Shown: positions 62,941-64,000 of the stretch, piece by piece
How positions within the stretch are numbered: position 1 is the stretch's first letter
How the letters are laid out: each line of letters begins with the position of its first letter
Assembly (NCBI GenBank): GCA_003993805.1
Contig: RSEF01000005.1
Span: forward strand, 18,506,969 to 18,570,968
Length of the DNA stretch: 64,000 nucleotides
Source: Himantopus leucocephalus
Lineage: Eukaryota > Chordata > Aves > Charadriiformes > Recurvirostridae
Reading direction: 5' to 3'
Notes under the pieces: generated by a model
Seen by the model: only the letters and a program-made list of their open reading frames with translations
The model's database searches: none
Told to the model about the DNA's origin: nothing
Position numbers and translations under genes: made by a program

Positions 62941-63106
62941 CTGCAAGTTTCAAATCCAAGTTCATGAGCTTTCTTCAACTGCTCTAGTGTTGACAAGGTA
63001 CTATTGAGAGCTCTGCAGAGTTCAACTGCTTCAGATTGTGTGAGACTGTAGCGACCATTTTTCTCAACATGAAAAACTCCTCCATATCTGCAACTTACAT
63101 TGAATT
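62941..63106 (-). CDS. CD44: CD44 exon 2: first half of the link domain
   Basis: 166 nt. Starts with AA, completing a codon begun in exon 1, then encodes FNVSCRYGGVFHVEKNGRYS, then LTQSEAVELCRALNSTLSTL, then EQLKKAHELGFETC-R (the last codon split). KNGRY gives the hyaluronan-binding Arg41-Tyr42 pair; cysteines in VSCRY, ELCRA and FETC correspond to human Cys28, 53 and 77. N-glycosylation sites NVS and NST. Acceptor TTTCAATAACAG, donor TTGCAG|GTAAAG. The order of conserved residues is exactly that of the CD44 link module. Confidence 0.98.
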
Positions 63107-64000
63107 CTGTTATTGAAAGAAAAGAAAAAAAGGAATTACAAATTGTTGGACTTAATGCTTCACTGAAGATATGGAAATGTTTTATTTTCAAGTATAGTGC
63201 TTTCAATGCAAACCAGCAACAAGTAGCAGCTACCGATTCATTTAAAAAGTGTTAGCACTTTCAATTTCCTTCTTCATACTTTCCTTCTTTGGTCTGAGAC
63301 ACAAGCCAAATCTTCAGCCTTTCCAAAAATAGCAATAAATATGTTTTTGTGAGGTATCTAGCACTTTTAACATACCATTAACAATAACATGAAGAAGATG
63401 TAAATACATCGTGAAAGTCTTGGAAGACATATTACTGCAAAACTAACTGAATATTCAAATGTATTTGAAAACACAATATTTCATTCACAAAAGAATTTTT
63501 TAAAGATGAAATAGTGTATAATCACAGCCTTTATGATCATAAGACTCCTTAACTATCTCATTGTGATCCCTTCACAGTGAATCCTTTTAAATGAATATAT
63601 ATGTCAATCTCCAGTTTCAGAACTTGTTCAAGCAACGTGTTCCTATTATTAGCTAGACAAAAGCAGAAAGCTTGCATTGGTTTGATGTTACATGATCTAC
63701 CTGAGACAAAAACTAAGTAAACTGAACAGATATAATGAACTAGAACAACATTATGCTGTTAAATACTCGCTGAAACATAATTTTTAAAGTTTTATTCAGC
63801 TTGCTGGGGCAGATGGAGAAGCATCCAATACACACTGTAAGAGTTCACATGAATGAACTCCTTGCTCCCTGTTCATTCGACAGTATTTCCCTCCATTTTG
63901 AAAGGCTTCCTCTTGCTGAGCTCACACTCAGACAGAAACATCTTACTGCCAACCCACGTCAGAGTCTCAATGTGTACTGCAGTAAGCTTATTTAATGTTA
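63107..64000 (-). other. CD44 intron 1 (3' end only)
   Basis: The remaining 0.9 kb shows no exon. Exon 1, encoding the signal peptide, must lie beyond the right edge; in mammals intron 1 is very long. Confidence 0.8.

Larger units (their letters stand above)
31830..64000 (-). other. CD44: CD44 gene span (exon 2 to 3' end)
   Basis: CD44 is a single-pass surface glycoprotein that binds hyaluronan through an N-terminal link domain and couples to ezrin/radixin/moesin and ankyrin through its cytoplasmic tail; alternative exons lengthen its stem. Fifteen coding exons are resolved here on the minus strand. Junction phases agree throughout, the total length is in frame with or without the variable exons, and the ends of the protein (link domain; [12 protein letters not shown] tail) are unmistakable. 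Exon 1 with the signal peptide lies beyond 64000. The short-tail exon known in human (exon 19) was not identified. The 3' limit is inferred. Confidence 0.96.

Overview
This is vertebrate nuclear DNA and almost certainly avian. The coding exons are short, lie far apart between GT...AG introns, and join into two well-known vertebrate proteins. The only recognisable interspersed repeats are CR1 LINEs, including their typical ATTCTATG-type 3' ends; I see no mammalian Alu or L1. I cannot fix the species. I found no prokaryotic operons, CRISPR array, tRNA or rRNA.

Layout. (1) Positions 1 to about 26,600, plus strand: the 3' part of SLC1A2 (EAAT2/GLT-1, the main glial glutamate transporter). The last four coding exons are at 2253-2447, 7748-7882, 13856-14087 and 17581-17655, followed by what looks like a roughly 9 kb 3' UTR ending at an AATAAA at 26582. 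Intron 8 holds a 2.5 kb CR1 element. (2) About 26,600-31,800: intergenic DNA without recognisable genes or CR1. (3) About 31,800-64,000, minus strand: CD44 (the hyaluronan receptor) from exon 2 to the stop codon. Exon 1 (signal peptide) lies beyond the right edge. Fifteen coding exons are resolved to the base: the link domain and stem (63106-57495), eight cassette (variable) exons (56929-44307), a membrane-proximal exon, the transmembrane exon and the cytoplasmic tail (stop at 34432). The two genes converge tail to tail, as they do in human.

Internal check on the CD44 model: all junction phases match. The exon lengths sum to 2204 nt with all variable exons and 1034 nt without them. With the one nucleotide owed by exon 1, both totals are multiples of three. 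Every variable exon is phase 1-1 and divisible by three, so any can be skipped. The standard form would encode 344 residues from this window plus about 22 from exon 1, close to human CD44s.

Most interesting points: (a) SLC1A2 intron 10 opens with a conserved in-frame tail ending Glu-Thr-Cys-Ile-stop, the PDZ-ligand C-terminus of the GLT-1b isoform, placed behind a weak splice donor. (b) The CD44 variable exons share unusual splice-site signatures (ACTA before GTAAG; ATCAT-rich acceptors with poor pyrimidine tracts) and repeated peptide motifs, which points to origin by exon duplication. One of them carries an SGxG-acidic glycosaminoglycan attachment site like human v3. (c) A small cluster of palindromes and transcription-factor-like sites lies between the genes. 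I found no wholly unknown system; the novelty is in isoform control.
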